Notes: generated by a model not told the origin, from the letters alone. A stretch of 64,000 nucleotides of DNA from TWA4 sp034086685 (GCA_034086685.1 JAXDZY010000094.1:1-64000); one strand, 5' to 3'. Numbered from the stretch's first letter, positions 23,946 through 33,158 are shown. Made by a program: numbers and translations.

Positions 23946-25829
23946 TCAGCCTGTCCTTTTCTCTTTTTTCCGGGAATCAAGAAACTCTCTGATAAACATG
24001 GAAGGTTCCTGTGCCTTATGAAATTTCTCCCTGGTGCAGCAGATGAGAAGCCGGTTTTTTGCCCGGGTCATGGCCACATAAAAAAGCCTCCGTTCTTCCT
24101 CGATATCCTCATCGAGTACTGCTTTTTCATGGGGTGTGATTCCCTCATTGGCATCAATAATGTAAACCGTATCATATTCCAGACCTTTGGATGCATGCAT
24201 GGTTGAAAGGACCACCCCTTCTCCCCTCCGGTTCCGGTCAGCCGCCTGTTCCTTCAGCTCACGCTGATAAGATTCGATATGTAAAAGCCATTCTTCATAT
24301 GAATCGAATTCCTTTGATGCTTCCTGAATTTCATCCAGAATATCAAGCAGCTCGGATGGCTTCATACGCCTGAAGGCTGCATATTCCTGAAGATATTTCT
24401 CATATCCTATGGCATTGCGGATATAGGATATGGCTGCATACGGTGTCATCCGCGACAGCATATTGATCTGTGCTTCCAATTTGTAAATCCGGTCTGCCAT
24501 CCATTCCTTATCCTGAAATGCTGCTGCCAGCGCATCAAAAGAGACCTTCGGTGTATCAAATACGGCCCGGTTCACATACCGGTTGGGCCGATTGATGATT
24601 TCCAGAAAATCACTGCGGTCCCGGCTTCCCATGGCAATACGCACATATGCCAGAATATTGCGGCTGATAAAATGACTGTACAGATCCGGCAGTACATCCT
24701 TCATCTGAAATGGGATGTTAAAATCCATCAATTTCTGTACCAGTCCTCCCGCACATCGCGCAGTTCTGAAAAGAACAGCCATATCCTCCAGAGGTATACC
24801 GGCCTGGGCAGATTTCTGAATCTCACGTATTACGTGAAGATACTGCTGGCTGCTGTCATCAAATTTACGTACCAGAACAGCATTTGATGCCGGTCTGTTT
24901 GCTCTGATTTCCTTATCAAACCGGGTTCTGTTCTGACGGATCACCCTTCCCGCCGCGGCAACAATATTGCGGTCACAACGGAAATTAACATCCAGAAGCA
25001 CCCTTTTGCAGCCGGGATAATCCTTCTCAAATCCCAGCATGATCTCAGGCCGCGCTCCCCGAAAACGATAAATGGACTGATCGTCATCCCCCACAATAAA
25101 AAGATTATTCTGAGGAGCTGCCAGCATTCGTACCAGCTCATACTGGATCCTGCAGATGTCCTGAAATTCATCCACCAGAATGTACTGATATTTTCGCTGC
25201 CAGGAGGCCAGGATGTCCGGCCTCCCCCGAAACAGTTCATAGCATATGACCTGCATATCATCAAAATCAATCATGCGATTCTGATCCAGCCAGCTCTGAT
25301 ACGCCGTAAATATTCTGCGAAACACATCAGAAGGACAGGAGGTTGAATAATAATGATCAAGATTCATCATTTCTCCCTTTACCACGCTGATTTCACTGAT
25401 AAGCCCGCTGATAAATTCCTTTTCATCTTCTATGGTCACCTGCTGGCCGCGGATTATTTCACGCAAAACCGCATATTTCTGTTCTTCTCTGATAATCTGG
25501 CTGCTCTGATACTGATAGGCATACCTGATAATCCTGAAAAAAACAGAATGAAATGTCCCGAAAGATACCGATGTGGTCTCCTGCCCGGACATTTTCAGAA
25601 ACCGTTCCTTCATCTGATCTGCCGCTGCCCTGGTAAATGTTACCACCAGAATATTTCCCGGATTCACATGACCGGCCTCAATCAGCTCCTGAATCCTGCA
25701 TGTCAGCACAAAAGTTTTTCCCGAACCGGGTCCCGCCAGAACCAGCATGGGTCCGTTTTTATGTGTAACTGCCTCATACTGAGGCTTTGTCATTCCGGCA
25801 GCCAGTTCTTCCTTCATATAGTCAATCAC
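23946..25829 (-). CDS. UvrD/Rep-family ATP-dependent DNA helicase
   Basis: A superfamily 1 3'-5' helicase of 627 residues, shorter than PcrA/UvrD (about 720-750). Motifs in order: Q motif (TKPQYEAV), Walker A (LVLAGPGSGKTFVLTCRI), Ia (FTRAAADQMKERF), Walker B (VDEFQDICRIQ), III (GDDDQSIYRFRGA), IV (NFRCD), V (STMHASKGLEYDTVYI) and VI (EERRLFYVAMTRAKNRL). The role is DNA repair or replication restart. The start is uncertain: GTG 25829 is used here, though ATG 25817 has better spacing to AAGGA. The gene begins 15 bases after the spoVAF stop and may be read from the same transcript. Confidence 0.88.
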   Translation of the reverse strand: MIDYMKEELAAGMTKPQYEAVTHKNGPMLVLAGPGSGKTFVLTCRIQELIEAGHVNPGNILVVTFTRAAADQMKERFLKMSGQETTSVSFGTFHSVFFRIIRYAYQYQSSQIIREEQKYAVLREIIRGQQVTIEDEKEFISGLISEISVVKGEMMNLDHYYSTSCPSDVFRRIFTAYQSWLDQNRMIDFDDMQVICYELFRGRPDILASWQRKYQYILVDEFQDICRIQYELVRMLAAPQNNLFIVGDDDQSIYRFRGARPEIMLGFEKDYPGCKRVLLDVNFRCDRNIVAAAGRVIRQNRTRFDKEIRANRPASNAVLVRKFDDSSQQYLHVIREIQKSAQAGIPLEDMAVLFRTARCAGGLVQKLMDFNIPFQMKDVLPDLYSHFISRNILAYVRIAMGSRDRSDFLEIINRPNRYVNRAVFDTPKVSFDALAAAFQDKEWMADRIYKLEAQINMLSRMTPYAAISYIRNAIGYEKYLQEYAAFRRMKPSELLDILDEIQEASKEFDSYEEWLLHIESYQRELKEQAADRNRRGEGVVLSTMHASKGLEYDTVYIIDANEGITPHEKAVLDEDIEEERRLFYVAMTRAKNRLLICCTREKFHKAQEPSMFIREFLDSRKKEKRTG

Positions 25830-25844
25830 TTCCTTAAATTAATA

Positions 25845-27296
25845 TTACTGAGATAAATCTTTTTTCTCATCCGTATCATTCCGTTCCCAGGTATACTGGA
25901 TCCTGACCCGGAAAAAACGGCGCAGCACTTCCTTTCCATCAAAAGGAACAATCGGATACAGATAATTTTTCCCGGCAATTGTACGGTTTCCGATGATTGC
26001 AGCAAAAGCGATGGCTGTTCCTGCAGCAAATCCCCATACCCCGAACATGGCCGTCAGTACCAGAAGAATCAGGCGCATGAATTTTAATGCATAACTTAAT
26101 TCCATACTTGTCTGAGTATAATTGGCCAGCACCACAAAAGCCATGTAAAGCATGGTTTCCGCATTAAACCAGCCTGAGCTGGCCGCGAAATCCCCGATGA
26201 TCAGACCTGCAATAACGGAAAGGGGCGTTGTCAGCATATTGGGCGTATTCACAGCTGCCAGTTTCAGACCATCCACCGCAAATTCCAGAATCAGAAGCTG
26301 CCAGATGAACGGAACATTTACCGGATCTTTGGGCAGAACAAATTCCATATACGGCGGCAGCAGTCCCGGATTGGTCACCACCAGCAGAAACAGCGGCGTC
26401 AGAAAAATTGCCAGAAGAAAGGCCAGCATCCGGCTCAGCCGCAGATAGGTTCCCGTCACCGGCGGAAAATAATAATCATTGGCTTCTTCTATGATATCAA
26501 AAATACTGGAAGGCAGAATCATTGCAGCAGGAGAATTATCCACCAGAACAACGATACTTCCTTCCAGAATGCACGCCGCCGCCGTATCAGGCCGTTCCGA
26601 ATATTTGAACTTTGGAAAGGGATTGTACCATTTATGAGGATAGATACATTCCGCCAGACTTTCCTGATTCATGGTCAGCGCATCCACCCTCAGATTTTTC
26701 ATCCGCATTTTTATGGTATCCAGAAGTTCCTGATCCACCCGGTTCTGCATGTAACAGATGGCAATATCCGTAGAAGAGCTGCTGCCCACCTGCATGATTT
26801 CATTAATCAGATGAGGATCACGGATCCGACGCCGGATCATTGCCGTATTGAATACCAGCGTTTCCACAAAACCGTCTCTGGAACCGCGCAGTACCCGGTC
26901 CTTGTCCGGCTCCTCCACGCTTCTTATGGGATAACTCCGGCAGTCAATAGTCAGCGCCTGATCATACCCATCAACAAACATGATGGTAATTCCCATCAGC
27001 AACTGGCTGATAGCTGTATCTGCATCTTTTGCCAGACCGATTTCCCCGTAGGGAAGCAGCATTTTAGACAGACCATGCGCCGAATCAGGAACCTGATCCG
27101 GTTTTGTCCCCATAAGTGTCTGAAGCAGCTTCTGTATTACCTCGTCTTTTGTGAATCCATCCACCATATACAGGCAGGATCTGCGCCCGCCTATATCCAG
27201 TACACGGTAAATAATATCAAAATTGCGGTCAACCGCCAGTTTTCCATGAAAATACCGGATATTTTCATCAATATTCCTGTGAATCACTGATGCCAT
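25845..27296 (-). CDS. spoVAF: Spore germination protein SpoVAF (GerA family)
   Basis: A 483-residue GerA-family membrane protein of the spore inner membrane. The N-terminal two thirds are cytoplasmic, with the SpoVAF-type segment GRRSCLYMVDGFTKDEVI and VGSSSSTDIAICYM; about five membrane helices follow, with the NPGLLPPY and NTPNMLTTPLSV motifs. SpoVAF works with the SpoVA channel for Ca-dipicolinic acid in Bacillus. The other spoVA genes are not adjacent, so it is an orphan copy. GGAGG precedes the ATG, and a nearly perfect sigma-G promoter lies 63-91 bases upstream, consistent with forespore expression. Confidence 0.88.
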   Translation of the reverse strand: MASVIHRNIDENIRYFHGKLAVDRNFDIIYRVLDIGGRRSCLYMVDGFTKDEVIQKLLQTLMGTKPDQVPDSAHGLSKMLLPYGEIGLAKDADTAISQLLMGITIMFVDGYDQALTIDCRSYPIRSVEEPDKDRVLRGSRDGFVETLVFNTAMIRRRIRDPHLINEIMQVGSSSSTDIAICYMQNRVDQELLDTIKMRMKNLRVDALTMNQESLAECIYPHKWYNPFPKFKYSERPDTAAACILEGSIVVLVDNSPAAMILPSSIFDIIEEANDYYFPPVTGTYLRLSRMLAFLLAIFLTPLFLLVVTNPGLLPPYMEFVLPKDPVNVPFIWQLLILEFAVDGLKLAAVNTPNMLTTPLSVIAGLIIGDFAASSGWFNAETMLYMAFVVLANYTQTSMELSYALKFMRLILLVLTAMFGVWGFAAGTAIAFAAIIGNRTIAGKNYLYPIVPFDGKEVLRRFFRVRIQYTWERNDTDEKKDLSQ

Positions 27297-27358
27297 ACCA
27301 ACCTCCAGATACTTCCAGTCTCTCCGGTATCCATCCGGCAGACTGGCTTACTCCCGGT

Positions 27359-27387
27359 TAGTATGGCTTTTTTTCCGGTATTTATGC
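27359..27387 (-). promoter_or_regulatory. Sigma-G promoter for spoVAF
   Basis: On the minus strand GCATA (27383-27387) and CATACTA (27359-27365) are separated by 17 bases. Both are textbook sigma-G elements (known consensus GHATR and CATNHTA). It lies between the amidase stop and spoVAF, so spoVAF has a forespore-specific start. Confidence 0.7.
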
Positions 27388-27416
27388 AGTATTTTTACAG
27401 GATTGATCCATTTTTA

Positions 27417-28094
27417 TCATTCCAGCTCATCCCTGAATTCTTCCCAGGCATCCTCATGTTCCACAAAATACAAAGGACATAGTTTGCCTGTTACATCATA
27501 GTGACGTATTACATCTTCTTTATCCAGATCGTAATAATCCTTCAGCCACCGACACAGTCTGACCAGCGAGTTGTATGTTTCATCCGTAAATTTACCGTCT
27601 TCATCCGGATGACAGCACTCAATGGAGATTGTATCCACATTTCTGCTGTTGCTGCAGTATGTCAGTTCATCCAGCGGAACACACTGAATAATCGTTCCGT
27701 CCAGGCCGATAATAAAATGCGCCCCTGCTTTCCTCTCATGAGACTCCGACAGCCCTTCAAAATAATGCCAGTTATCCCAGCCGGTACTCCCCGGATTGGC
27801 CACATAATGAACCACTATTCCATTAACCTGCTCAAGCCTTGTCCCCGGTCTGGAATATTCATTCACCGGCAGAAACTTCTGCGTGATCCAGTCCGGCATT
27901 TCATCCTCCTGAGGTGCAGCCACAACTTCCCGGATCTGCCCCCCGCCCTGTCCGTCCTCCGGCAGAATCCCCGACACAATCCATGCAAGGATGCATAAAG
28001 CCGCAAGGCAGGTAAAAAGCTTCCTCAAAAGTCCGGCAGAGCCGGATTTTTTTCTTCTGTTCCCTTCAGGTATTTTATCTGAATTCCGTACCAT
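27417..28094 (-). CDS. N-acetylmuramoyl-L-alanine amidase (amidase_2 fold), membrane-anchored
   Basis: A 225-residue protein with a basic N-terminus, one membrane helix (about 25-44) and an extracytoplasmic amidase_2/PGRP-like domain from about 85. Likely zinc ligands are His in IVVHYVANP, His in VIRHYDVTGKLCP and Cys of that motif; the GAHFIIGLDGTIIQ and SIECCH segments are typical. It should cleave between MurNAc and L-Ala in peptidoglycan. Its neighbour is spoVAF, so a role in sporulation or germination is possible but not shown. AAGGAG precedes the ATG. Confidence 0.88.
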   Translation of the reverse strand: MVRNSDKIPEGNRRKKSGSAGLLRKLFTCLAALCILAWIVSGILPEDGQGGGQIREVVAAPQEDEMPDWITQKFLPVNEYSRPGTRLEQVNGIVVHYVANPGSTGWDNWHYFEGLSESHERKAGAHFIIGLDGTIIQCVPLDELTYCSNSRNVDTISIECCHPDEDGKFTDETYNSLVRLCRWLKDYYDLDKEDVIRHYDVTGKLCPLYFVEHEDAWEEFRDELE

Positions 28095-28171
28095 CTTACC
28101 GCTCCTTTTTTACTCTTTCGTCTTTCTATCCCATATTCCGTTTATCCCTCTCAATATTGCCCTGTATGGGC

Positions 28172-28202
28172 AAAAAGGAGATAATCTGACCGACTATCTC
28201 CT
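28172..28202 (-). terminator. Rho-independent terminator behind guaB
   Basis: On the minus strand AGGAGATA and TATCTCCT form a perfect 8-bp stem with an 11-base loop, then TTTTTG. It is 35 bases after the guaB stop. Confidence 0.8.
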
Positions 28203-28236
28203 ATCAAAGTGAATTTTCATTTATCAGCAGAATCTT

Positions 28237-29691
28237 TTAATGATCAATACTGTAGTTGGGGGCTTCCTTTGTAATATGAATATCATGAGGATGACTTTCC
28301 TTCAGGGAAGCTGCAGAAATTTTGACAAATTTCCCTGTCTCTTTCAGAGTTTCAATATCAGCAGCACCACAGTAACCCATACCTGATCGCAGACCACCGA
28401 TCAGCTGGAATACCGTATCCTCCACAGAACCCTTGTATGCCACACGGCCTTCAACACCTTCGGGAACCAGTTTCTTGGCATCCTCCTGGAAATAACGGTC
28501 TTTGGAACCGTTCTCCATGGCCGCAATGGAACCCATACCGCGATATACCTTATACTTTCTGCCCTGGAATAATTCGAAATCTCCAGGTGCTTCGTCACAG
28601 CCGGCAAACATGGAACCCATCATACATACATTGGCTCCAGCCGCAATTGCTTTTGTGATATCTCCTGAATACTTGATGCCGCCGTCTGCAATAATGGGAA
28701 TACCGTATTCTTTCGCCGTATTATAGCAGTCCATAATGGCAGTAACCTGAGGAACACCGATACCTGCTACCACACGGGTCGTGCAGATGGAACCGGGTCC
28801 GATACCCACCTTAACCGCATCGACACCAGCCTCGATCAGAGCCTTTGCCGCATCGCCGGTTGCCACATTACCTGCAATGACCTGGAGTTCAGGAAATGCT
28901 TCCTTGATCTGTTTTACGGCATTGAGAATATTTTTTGAATGACCATGTGCGGAATCCACAACGATTACATCCACCTTTGCCTTCACCAGTGCTTCCACGC
29001 GGGCCAGAACATTGGCGGTAATGCCTACTGCAGCTCCGCACAGAAGACGACCCTGAGCATCCTTTGCAGATAAAGGATACTTGATCTGCTTTTCAATATC
29101 TTTAATGGTAATCAGACCTTTCAGGTTGAAGTTCTCATCTACGATGGGGAGCTTCTCCTTTCTGGCCTTACCGAGAATCTTCTTTGCTTCTTCCAGAGTA
29201 ATACCTTCACGGGCTGTAACCAGACCTTCAGAAGTCATGGACTCCTTGATTTTTTTGCTCATATCCGTTTCAAATTTGAGATCACGGTTCGTAATGATAC
29301 CGACCAGTTTTGTTCCTTCTGTAATCGGCACGCCGGAAATGCGATACTTTGCCATCAGCTCATTGGCATCAGCAATAGTATGTTCAGGAGAAAGATAAAA
29401 AGGATCCGTAATAACTCCATACTCAGAACGCTTTACCTTATCAACTTCAGCAGCCTGTGCTTCAATGGACATGTTTTTATGAATAATACCGATACCGCCC
29501 TGGCGAGCCATGGCAATCGCCATGCGGTGCTCCGTAACAGTATCCATCCCCGCACTCATCATGGGGATGTTCAGTTTGATCTTTTTGGTGAGATGAGTCT
29601 CCAGTGTCACCTGATTCGGAATCACCTCAGAATAAGAAGGTACCAGTAAAACATCGTCAAAAGTAATGCCCTCACCGATTATAGTTCCCAC
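28237..29691 (-). CDS. guaB: Inosine-5'-monophosphate dehydrogenase
   Basis: GuaB oxidises IMP to XMP with NAD+, the rate-limiting step of guanine nucleotide synthesis. The protein (484 residues from GTG 29691) begins GTIIGEGITFDDVLLVP, has a pair of CBS domains inserted at about 90-200 (ending near GLITIKDIEKQIKYP), the catalytic loop GPGSICTTRVV with the active Cys, and the flap ending SGMGYCGAADIE. An upstream frame would add 13 residues, but GAGAGG is 8 bases before the GTG. Single gene with its own promoter and terminator. Confidence 0.96.
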   Translation of the reverse strand: MGTIIGEGITFDDVLLVPSYSEVIPNQVTLETHLTKKIKLNIPMMSAGMDTVTEHRMAIAMARQGGIGIIHKNMSIEAQAAEVDKVKRSEYGVITDPFYLSPEHTIADANELMAKYRISGVPITEGTKLVGIITNRDLKFETDMSKKIKESMTSEGLVTAREGITLEEAKKILGKARKEKLPIVDENFNLKGLITIKDIEKQIKYPLSAKDAQGRLLCGAAVGITANVLARVEALVKAKVDVIVVDSAHGHSKNILNAVKQIKEAFPELQVIAGNVATGDAAKALIEAGVDAVKVGIGPGSICTTRVVAGIGVPQVTAIMDCYNTAKEYGIPIIADGGIKYSGDITKAIAAGANVCMMGSMFAGCDEAPGDFELFQGRKYKVYRGMGSIAAMENGSKDRYFQEDAKKLVPEGVEGRVAYKGSVEDTVFQLIGGLRSGMGYCGAADIETLKETGKFVKISAASLKESHPHDIHITKEAPNYSIDH

Positions 29692-29734
29692 AGTATAAAC
29701 CTCTCTTTCACAAACATAAAAATATTGCAATTGA

Positions 29735-29751
29735 ACAACAAAAATTGTTGT
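29735..29751. promoter_or_regulatory. Palindrome in the guaB leader
   Basis: ACAACAA and TTGTTGT arms (7 bp, perfect) around a 3-base centre, lying 14-30 bases downstream of the predicted guaB transcription start and 44 bases before the start codon. It could be an operator or a small RNA hairpin; no known regulator is identified by eye. Confidence 0.35.
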
Positions 29752-29771
29752 CTACTCTAAAGTTGTTTTAC

Positions 29772-29800
29772 AGTCTATCAGAAAACATATCTATTGTCAA
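29772..29800 (-). promoter_or_regulatory. Sigma-A type promoter for guaB
   Basis: On the minus strand a perfect -35 TTGACA and a -10 TAGACT are separated by 17 bases; predicted start about 29765, giving a leader of about 74 bases. Confidence 0.65.
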
Positions 29801-29900
29801 ATAAAAAATTCGTCGGATTCAGGCATAAAGCTGTTACATTCTGCCTCTTCTGCACCCCGGGAAACAGGAAAGCATGAAAACTGTTTCACATACAGAATAC

Positions 29901-29955
29901 AAAAAACGATGTATGAAATGCTTCTTCTGATAAAACATTCCATACATCGCTTTTT
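29901..29955 (-). terminator. Rho-independent terminator behind the small membrane protein gene
   Basis: On the minus strand CGATGTATGGAATG and CATTTCATACATCG pair at 13 of 14 positions, with TTTTTTG after the stem. It lies 16 bases beyond the stop of the 166-residue protein. Confidence 0.8.
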
Positions 29956-29970
29956 ACTCCGAACACTTAT

Positions 29971-30471
29971 TCATCTTTTTACCTTGGAAGGAGATTTTCT
30001 CCACATCATCTCCAGCATCTGCGGTGCCGGTTCAAAATAGGTGATGACAGGACTGCCGCCTGCTTCTGTTACCAGAGCATACACATCCTGTGATTCCTTC
30101 CTCCTGCTGGTAAAATCCTGTACCCTGGCATTCTTCTGCCGGTATCCTTCCAGCTCCGGGGCACCGGCCCTGCAGACCAGTTTTGTCTCTTCCCAGGAAG
30201 TACTTCCTTTTGTTTTTCTTCTGGACTTATTGTATACAGCATCAAAGGAAATATCTCCATCCACATAGACATACTCATATTCCTTTCCTGCCTCCTGATT
30301 GCTGAACCAGAACAGCACAGCCATCAGTGCGCAGCATCCAAGCCCCGGAAGAAAAGAAACAGAACAGAACAGGATTGCCAAAACGAATCCCACCACACTG
30401 AATACTCTTAAAAACTGCATAAGAAATGGTGTTCTGCAATGCACCAGATGTTCATAATACTGACTCTCCAT
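29971..30471 (-). CDS. Small membrane protein of unknown function (possibly DUF6106)
   Basis: A 166-residue protein with a hydrophilic start (MESQYYEHLV), two close membrane helices (about 21-55) and a basic, soluble C-terminal domain of about 100 residues. It resembles an uncharacterised Clostridia family (I believe DUF6106), but I cannot confirm this. ATG 30471 has GGAGG 7-8 bases upstream; the frame extends further but without a signal. It has its own promoter and terminator between groEL and guaB. A hairpin lies in its leader. Function unknown. Confidence 0.7.
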   Translation of the reverse strand: MESQYYEHLVHCRTPFLMQFLRVFSVVGFVLAILFCSVSFLPGLGCCALMAVLFWFSNQEAGKEYEYVYVDGDISFDAVYNKSRRKTKGSTSWEETKLVCRAGAPELEGYRQKNARVQDFTSRRKESQDVYALVTEAGGSPVITYFEPAPQMLEMMWRKSPSKVKR

Positions 30472-30503
30472 CCTATTATCCTCCAACTCCTGATATGTAT
30501 TAC

Positions 30504-30520
30504 GCGTTATCCCATAACGC
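30504..30520. promoter_or_regulatory. Small palindrome in the leader of the membrane protein gene
   Basis: GCGTTAT and ATAACGC arms (7 bp, perfect) around CCC, about 33 bases before the start codon at 30471. It could be an operator or a short RNA hairpin close to the ribosome binding site. Confidence 0.3.
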
Positions 30521-30582
30521 AAAATGGGCAGACCTCCCAGCATAGTCCGGTCTGCACCAACACGGTTTCTCCGTCTGCAGAT

Positions 30583-30611
30583 ATCTTATCACAAATCTCG
30601 CACGCAGGCAA
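30583..30611 (-). promoter_or_regulatory. Sigma-A type promoter for the small membrane protein gene
   Basis: On the minus strand TTGCCT and TAAGAT are separated by 17 bases. It lies right after the groEL terminator; the leader is about 105 bases. Confidence 0.45.
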
Positions 30612-30636
30612 CCACGAATCCTTCTGAAAAACAGAC

Positions 30637-30694
30637 AAAAAACAGCCGGGCAGCTGCACATGATTCCAGTAATCTCATATACAGCTGTCCGGCT
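30637..30694 (-). terminator. Rho-independent terminator behind groEL
   Basis: On the minus strand AGCCGGACAGCTG and CAGCTGCCCGGCT pair at 12 of 13 positions around a long loop and are followed by GTTTTTTG. It ends the groES-groEL transcript. Confidence 0.8.
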
Positions 30695-30763
30695 TTTATC
30701 CGTACAGGGCAGACCCTGTGTATCTGCCCCTCCGCTTTACATTATCGACTGTGATGCCCTCTA

Positions 30764-32386
30764 TTACATCATTCCGCCGCCCATTCCGCCGGCAGGCATT
30801 GCCGGTTCGGGCTCTTTGATTGCTGCAACAACAGATTCTGTTGTTAACAGAGTAGATGCAACAGATGTAGCATTCTGTAAGGCACTTCTTGTAACCTTTG
30901 CAGGATCAACGATACCTGCTTCGATCATGTTTACATATTCTTCATGCAGAGCATCAAATCCCATGCCTGCTTCGCTTTCACGAACTTTATTGATAATAAC
31001 AGCACCTTCCAGACCTGCATTTGCTGCAATGTGGAACAGAGGAGCTTCCAGTGCCTTTAATACGATTTCAGCACCTGTCTTTTCATCACCTGACAGTTCC
31101 TTTGTCATTTCTGCAACCTTCTTGGAAGCATGAATGTATGCAGAGCCGCCGCCGCAGATGATACCTTCTTCTACAGCTGCCTTTGTAGCTGCCAGAGCAT
31201 CTTCCATACGCAGTTTTGCTTCTTTCATCTCGGGTTCTGTGGCAGCACCCACACGGATTACTGCAACACCGCCGGCTAATTTGGCCATTCTTTCCTGTAA
31301 TTTTTCTCTGTCAAAGCTGGAAGATGTTTCTTCATACTGAGCCTTGATCTGATTCAGACGATCCTTGATTGCTTCAGGATCACCGGCACCATCTACAATG
31401 ATTGTGCTTTCCTTCATAACCTTAACGGATTTGCAGCGTCCCAGCATGCTGATGGTAGCATCTTTTAATTCCAGACCCACTTCTTCGCTGATTACCTGAC
31501 CGCCTGTCAGAACCGCAATATCCTTTAACATTTCTTTTCTTCTGTCGCCGTAGCCGGGTGCCTTAACACATACAACAGTGAAAGTACCACGCAGTTTGTT
31601 CATAACCAGTGTGGTCAGTGCTTCGCCTTCCACATCTTCAGCGATGATCAGCAGCTTTCTGCCGCTCTGTACCAGCTGTTCCAGTAAGGGAAGGATTTCC
31701 TGAATAGATGAAATCTTCTTATCTGTAATCAGTACAAAAGGATCATCCAGTTCAGCCTGCATCTTTTCCATGTTGGTGCACATATATGCGGAAATATAGC
31801 CTCTGTCGAACTGCATACCTTCAACGATTTCCAGTTCTGTCTGCATGGATTTGGATTCTTCAATTGTGATAACGCCGTCAGCAGTAGCTTTTTCCATAGC
31901 ATCAGCTACCATAACACCAACTTCCTCATCACCTGCTGAAATTGCAGCAACCTTGGCAATCTGATCCTTATGGCTTACGGGATGAGACATATCCTTGATT
32001 GCTTCTACTGCACATTCGGTAGCTTTCTTCATGCCCTTTCTTAAAATGATGGGGTTTGCACCTGCTGCCAGGTTCTTCATACCGGCATTGATCATAGCCT
32101 GAGCCAGTACTGTAGCTGTTGTTGTACCATCACCTGCTACATCGTTGGTCTTTGTAGCAACTTCCTTAACCAGCTGAGCACCCATGTTTTCGAAAGGATC
32201 TGCCAGTTCAACTTCCTTGGCGATCGTAACACCATCGTTTGTAATCAGGGGAGTTCCGTATGTCTTATCCAGAACTACGTTTCTTCCTTTCGGTCCCAGA
32301 GTTACTCTTACTGTATCTGCCAGCTGATTTACACCTGATTCCAGTGCTGCTCTTGCTTCAGCGCCGTATTTGATTTCCTTTGCCAT
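30764..32386 (-). CDS. groEL: Chaperonin GroEL (Hsp60)
   Basis: GroEL forms the double-ring ATP-driven folding chamber closed by GroES. The protein (540 residues from ATG 32386) has the start AKEIKYGAEAR, the ATP-binding TVRVTLGPKGRNVVLDK and DGTTTATVLAQ segments, the apical domain, and the Gly-Met tail GGMGGGMM. ATG 32386 is preferred over one three codons upstream, which is too close to GGAGG. It follows groES by about 110 bases in the same operon, under CIRCE control. Confidence 0.98.
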   Translation of the reverse strand: MAKEIKYGAEARAALESGVNQLADTVRVTLGPKGRNVVLDKTYGTPLITNDGVTIAKEVELADPFENMGAQLVKEVATKTNDVAGDGTTTATVLAQAMINAGMKNLAAGANPIILRKGMKKATECAVEAIKDMSHPVSHKDQIAKVAAISAGDEEVGVMVADAMEKATADGVITIEESKSMQTELEIVEGMQFDRGYISAYMCTNMEKMQAELDDPFVLITDKKISSIQEILPLLEQLVQSGRKLLIIAEDVEGEALTTLVMNKLRGTFTVVCVKAPGYGDRRKEMLKDIAVLTGGQVISEEVGLELKDATISMLGRCKSVKVMKESTIIVDGAGDPEAIKDRLNQIKAQYEETSSSFDREKLQERMAKLAGGVAVIRVGAATEPEMKEAKLRMEDALAATKAAVEEGIICGGGSAYIHASKKVAEMTKELSGDEKTGAEIVLKALEAPLFHIAANAGLEGAVIINKVRESEAGMGFDALHEEYVNMIEAGIVDPAKVTRSALQNATSVASTLLTTESVVAAIKEPEPAMPAGGMGGGMM

Positions 32387-32499
32387 GATTTTCATCCTCC
32401 AAATGATAATGATAAATAATATTAAATAATATTATAAGAAGTAACTGCCCCGGGCCGCTTTCCTTCTGCGGACAGACTCCGGACAGATACGAAATGTTA

Positions 32500-32778
32500 T
32501 TATTCTTCTACAACAGCCACGATATCGCTCTGTTTTACAACGATAAACTCTTCATCTCCCAGTTTAACTTCTGTTCCTGCATATTTGGAATAGATAACCA
32601 TATCACCGGGTTTTACCATCATGGTAACTTCACTGGTTCCGGGTCCTACTGCAATAACTTCAGCTTCCTGAGGTTTTTCCTTCGCTGCACTGCCTGCCAG
32701 GATAATACCGGACTTTGTTGTAACTTCTGCTTCTTTCTGTTTTAAAACAACCTTATCACCTAAAGGTACTAATTTCAT
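32500..32778 (-). CDS. groES: Co-chaperonin GroES (Hsp10)
   Basis: GroES is the heptameric lid of GroEL. The 92-residue protein begins MKLVPLGDKVVLKQKEAE, has the mobile loop KSGIILAGSAAKEKP with the hydrophobic IIL contact, and ends EEFIVVKQSDIVAVVE. AAGGAGG lies 8 bases before ATG 32778. It is the first gene of the operon, with a CIRCE operator in the leader and a promoter just upstream. Confidence 0.97.
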   Translation of the reverse strand: MKLVPLGDKVVLKQKEAEVTTKSGIILAGSAAKEKPQEAEVIAVGPGTSEVTMMVKPGDMVIYSKYAGTEVKLGDEEFIVVKQSDIVAVVEE

Positions 32779-32836
32779 CTCTATGTCCTCCTTACCAATG
32801 GGTCTGATAGCCCTGAACTTTGCTTTCATTATCTTG

Positions 32837-32863
32837 TTAGCACTCATTCTGTTTGAGTGCTAA
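32837..32863. promoter_or_regulatory. CIRCE operator (HrcA binding site)
   Basis: A perfect CIRCE inverted repeat: TTAGCACTC, nine bases, GAGTGCTAA. It lies about 58 bases before the groES start and just after the promoter, so the HrcA repressor should control groES-groEL in response to heat and unfolded protein. Confidence 0.97.
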
Positions 32864-32875
32864 CGAACTGTGTAT

Positions 32876-32904
32876 ATATTATTAAATCAAGTGATTATTT
32901 GCAA
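32876..32904 (-). promoter_or_regulatory. Sigma-A type promoter of groESL
   Basis: On the minus strand TTGCAA and TAATAT are 17 bases apart; the predicted start near 32869 places CIRCE at the very beginning of the transcript, the usual geometry. Confidence 0.6.
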
Positions 32905-33069
32905 CAGGCTGTTTAGCTCTGAATCAATATGTTTTTAAATATTTTCTTTGTTTTTCTCATTTTTTCAGCCATTCTCTTGATTTTGAAGTTTTTTCCGATT
33001 TAGTTTAAATCTGGGATTTTTTCTGACACACCAGTCAGGATTCTTTTCTCCCGATTTCACCATATACAG

Positions 33070-33098
33070 TGGAATACAGTAAAGAATAATGATATACT
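33070..33098 (+). promoter_or_regulatory. Possible promoter for the CoA-transferase gene
   Basis: TATACT (33093-33098) is a good -10; the -35 at 17-base spacing, TGGAAT, is poor. The predicted start is about 55 bases before the ATG. The rest of the gap between groES and this gene holds only the groESL control region and AT-rich DNA. Confidence 0.35.
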
Positions 33099-33158
33099 CA
33101 GATTAGATCTGCACAGGAATTAATTTATACAGAAGATGATACAGACAGGAGTAAATTT

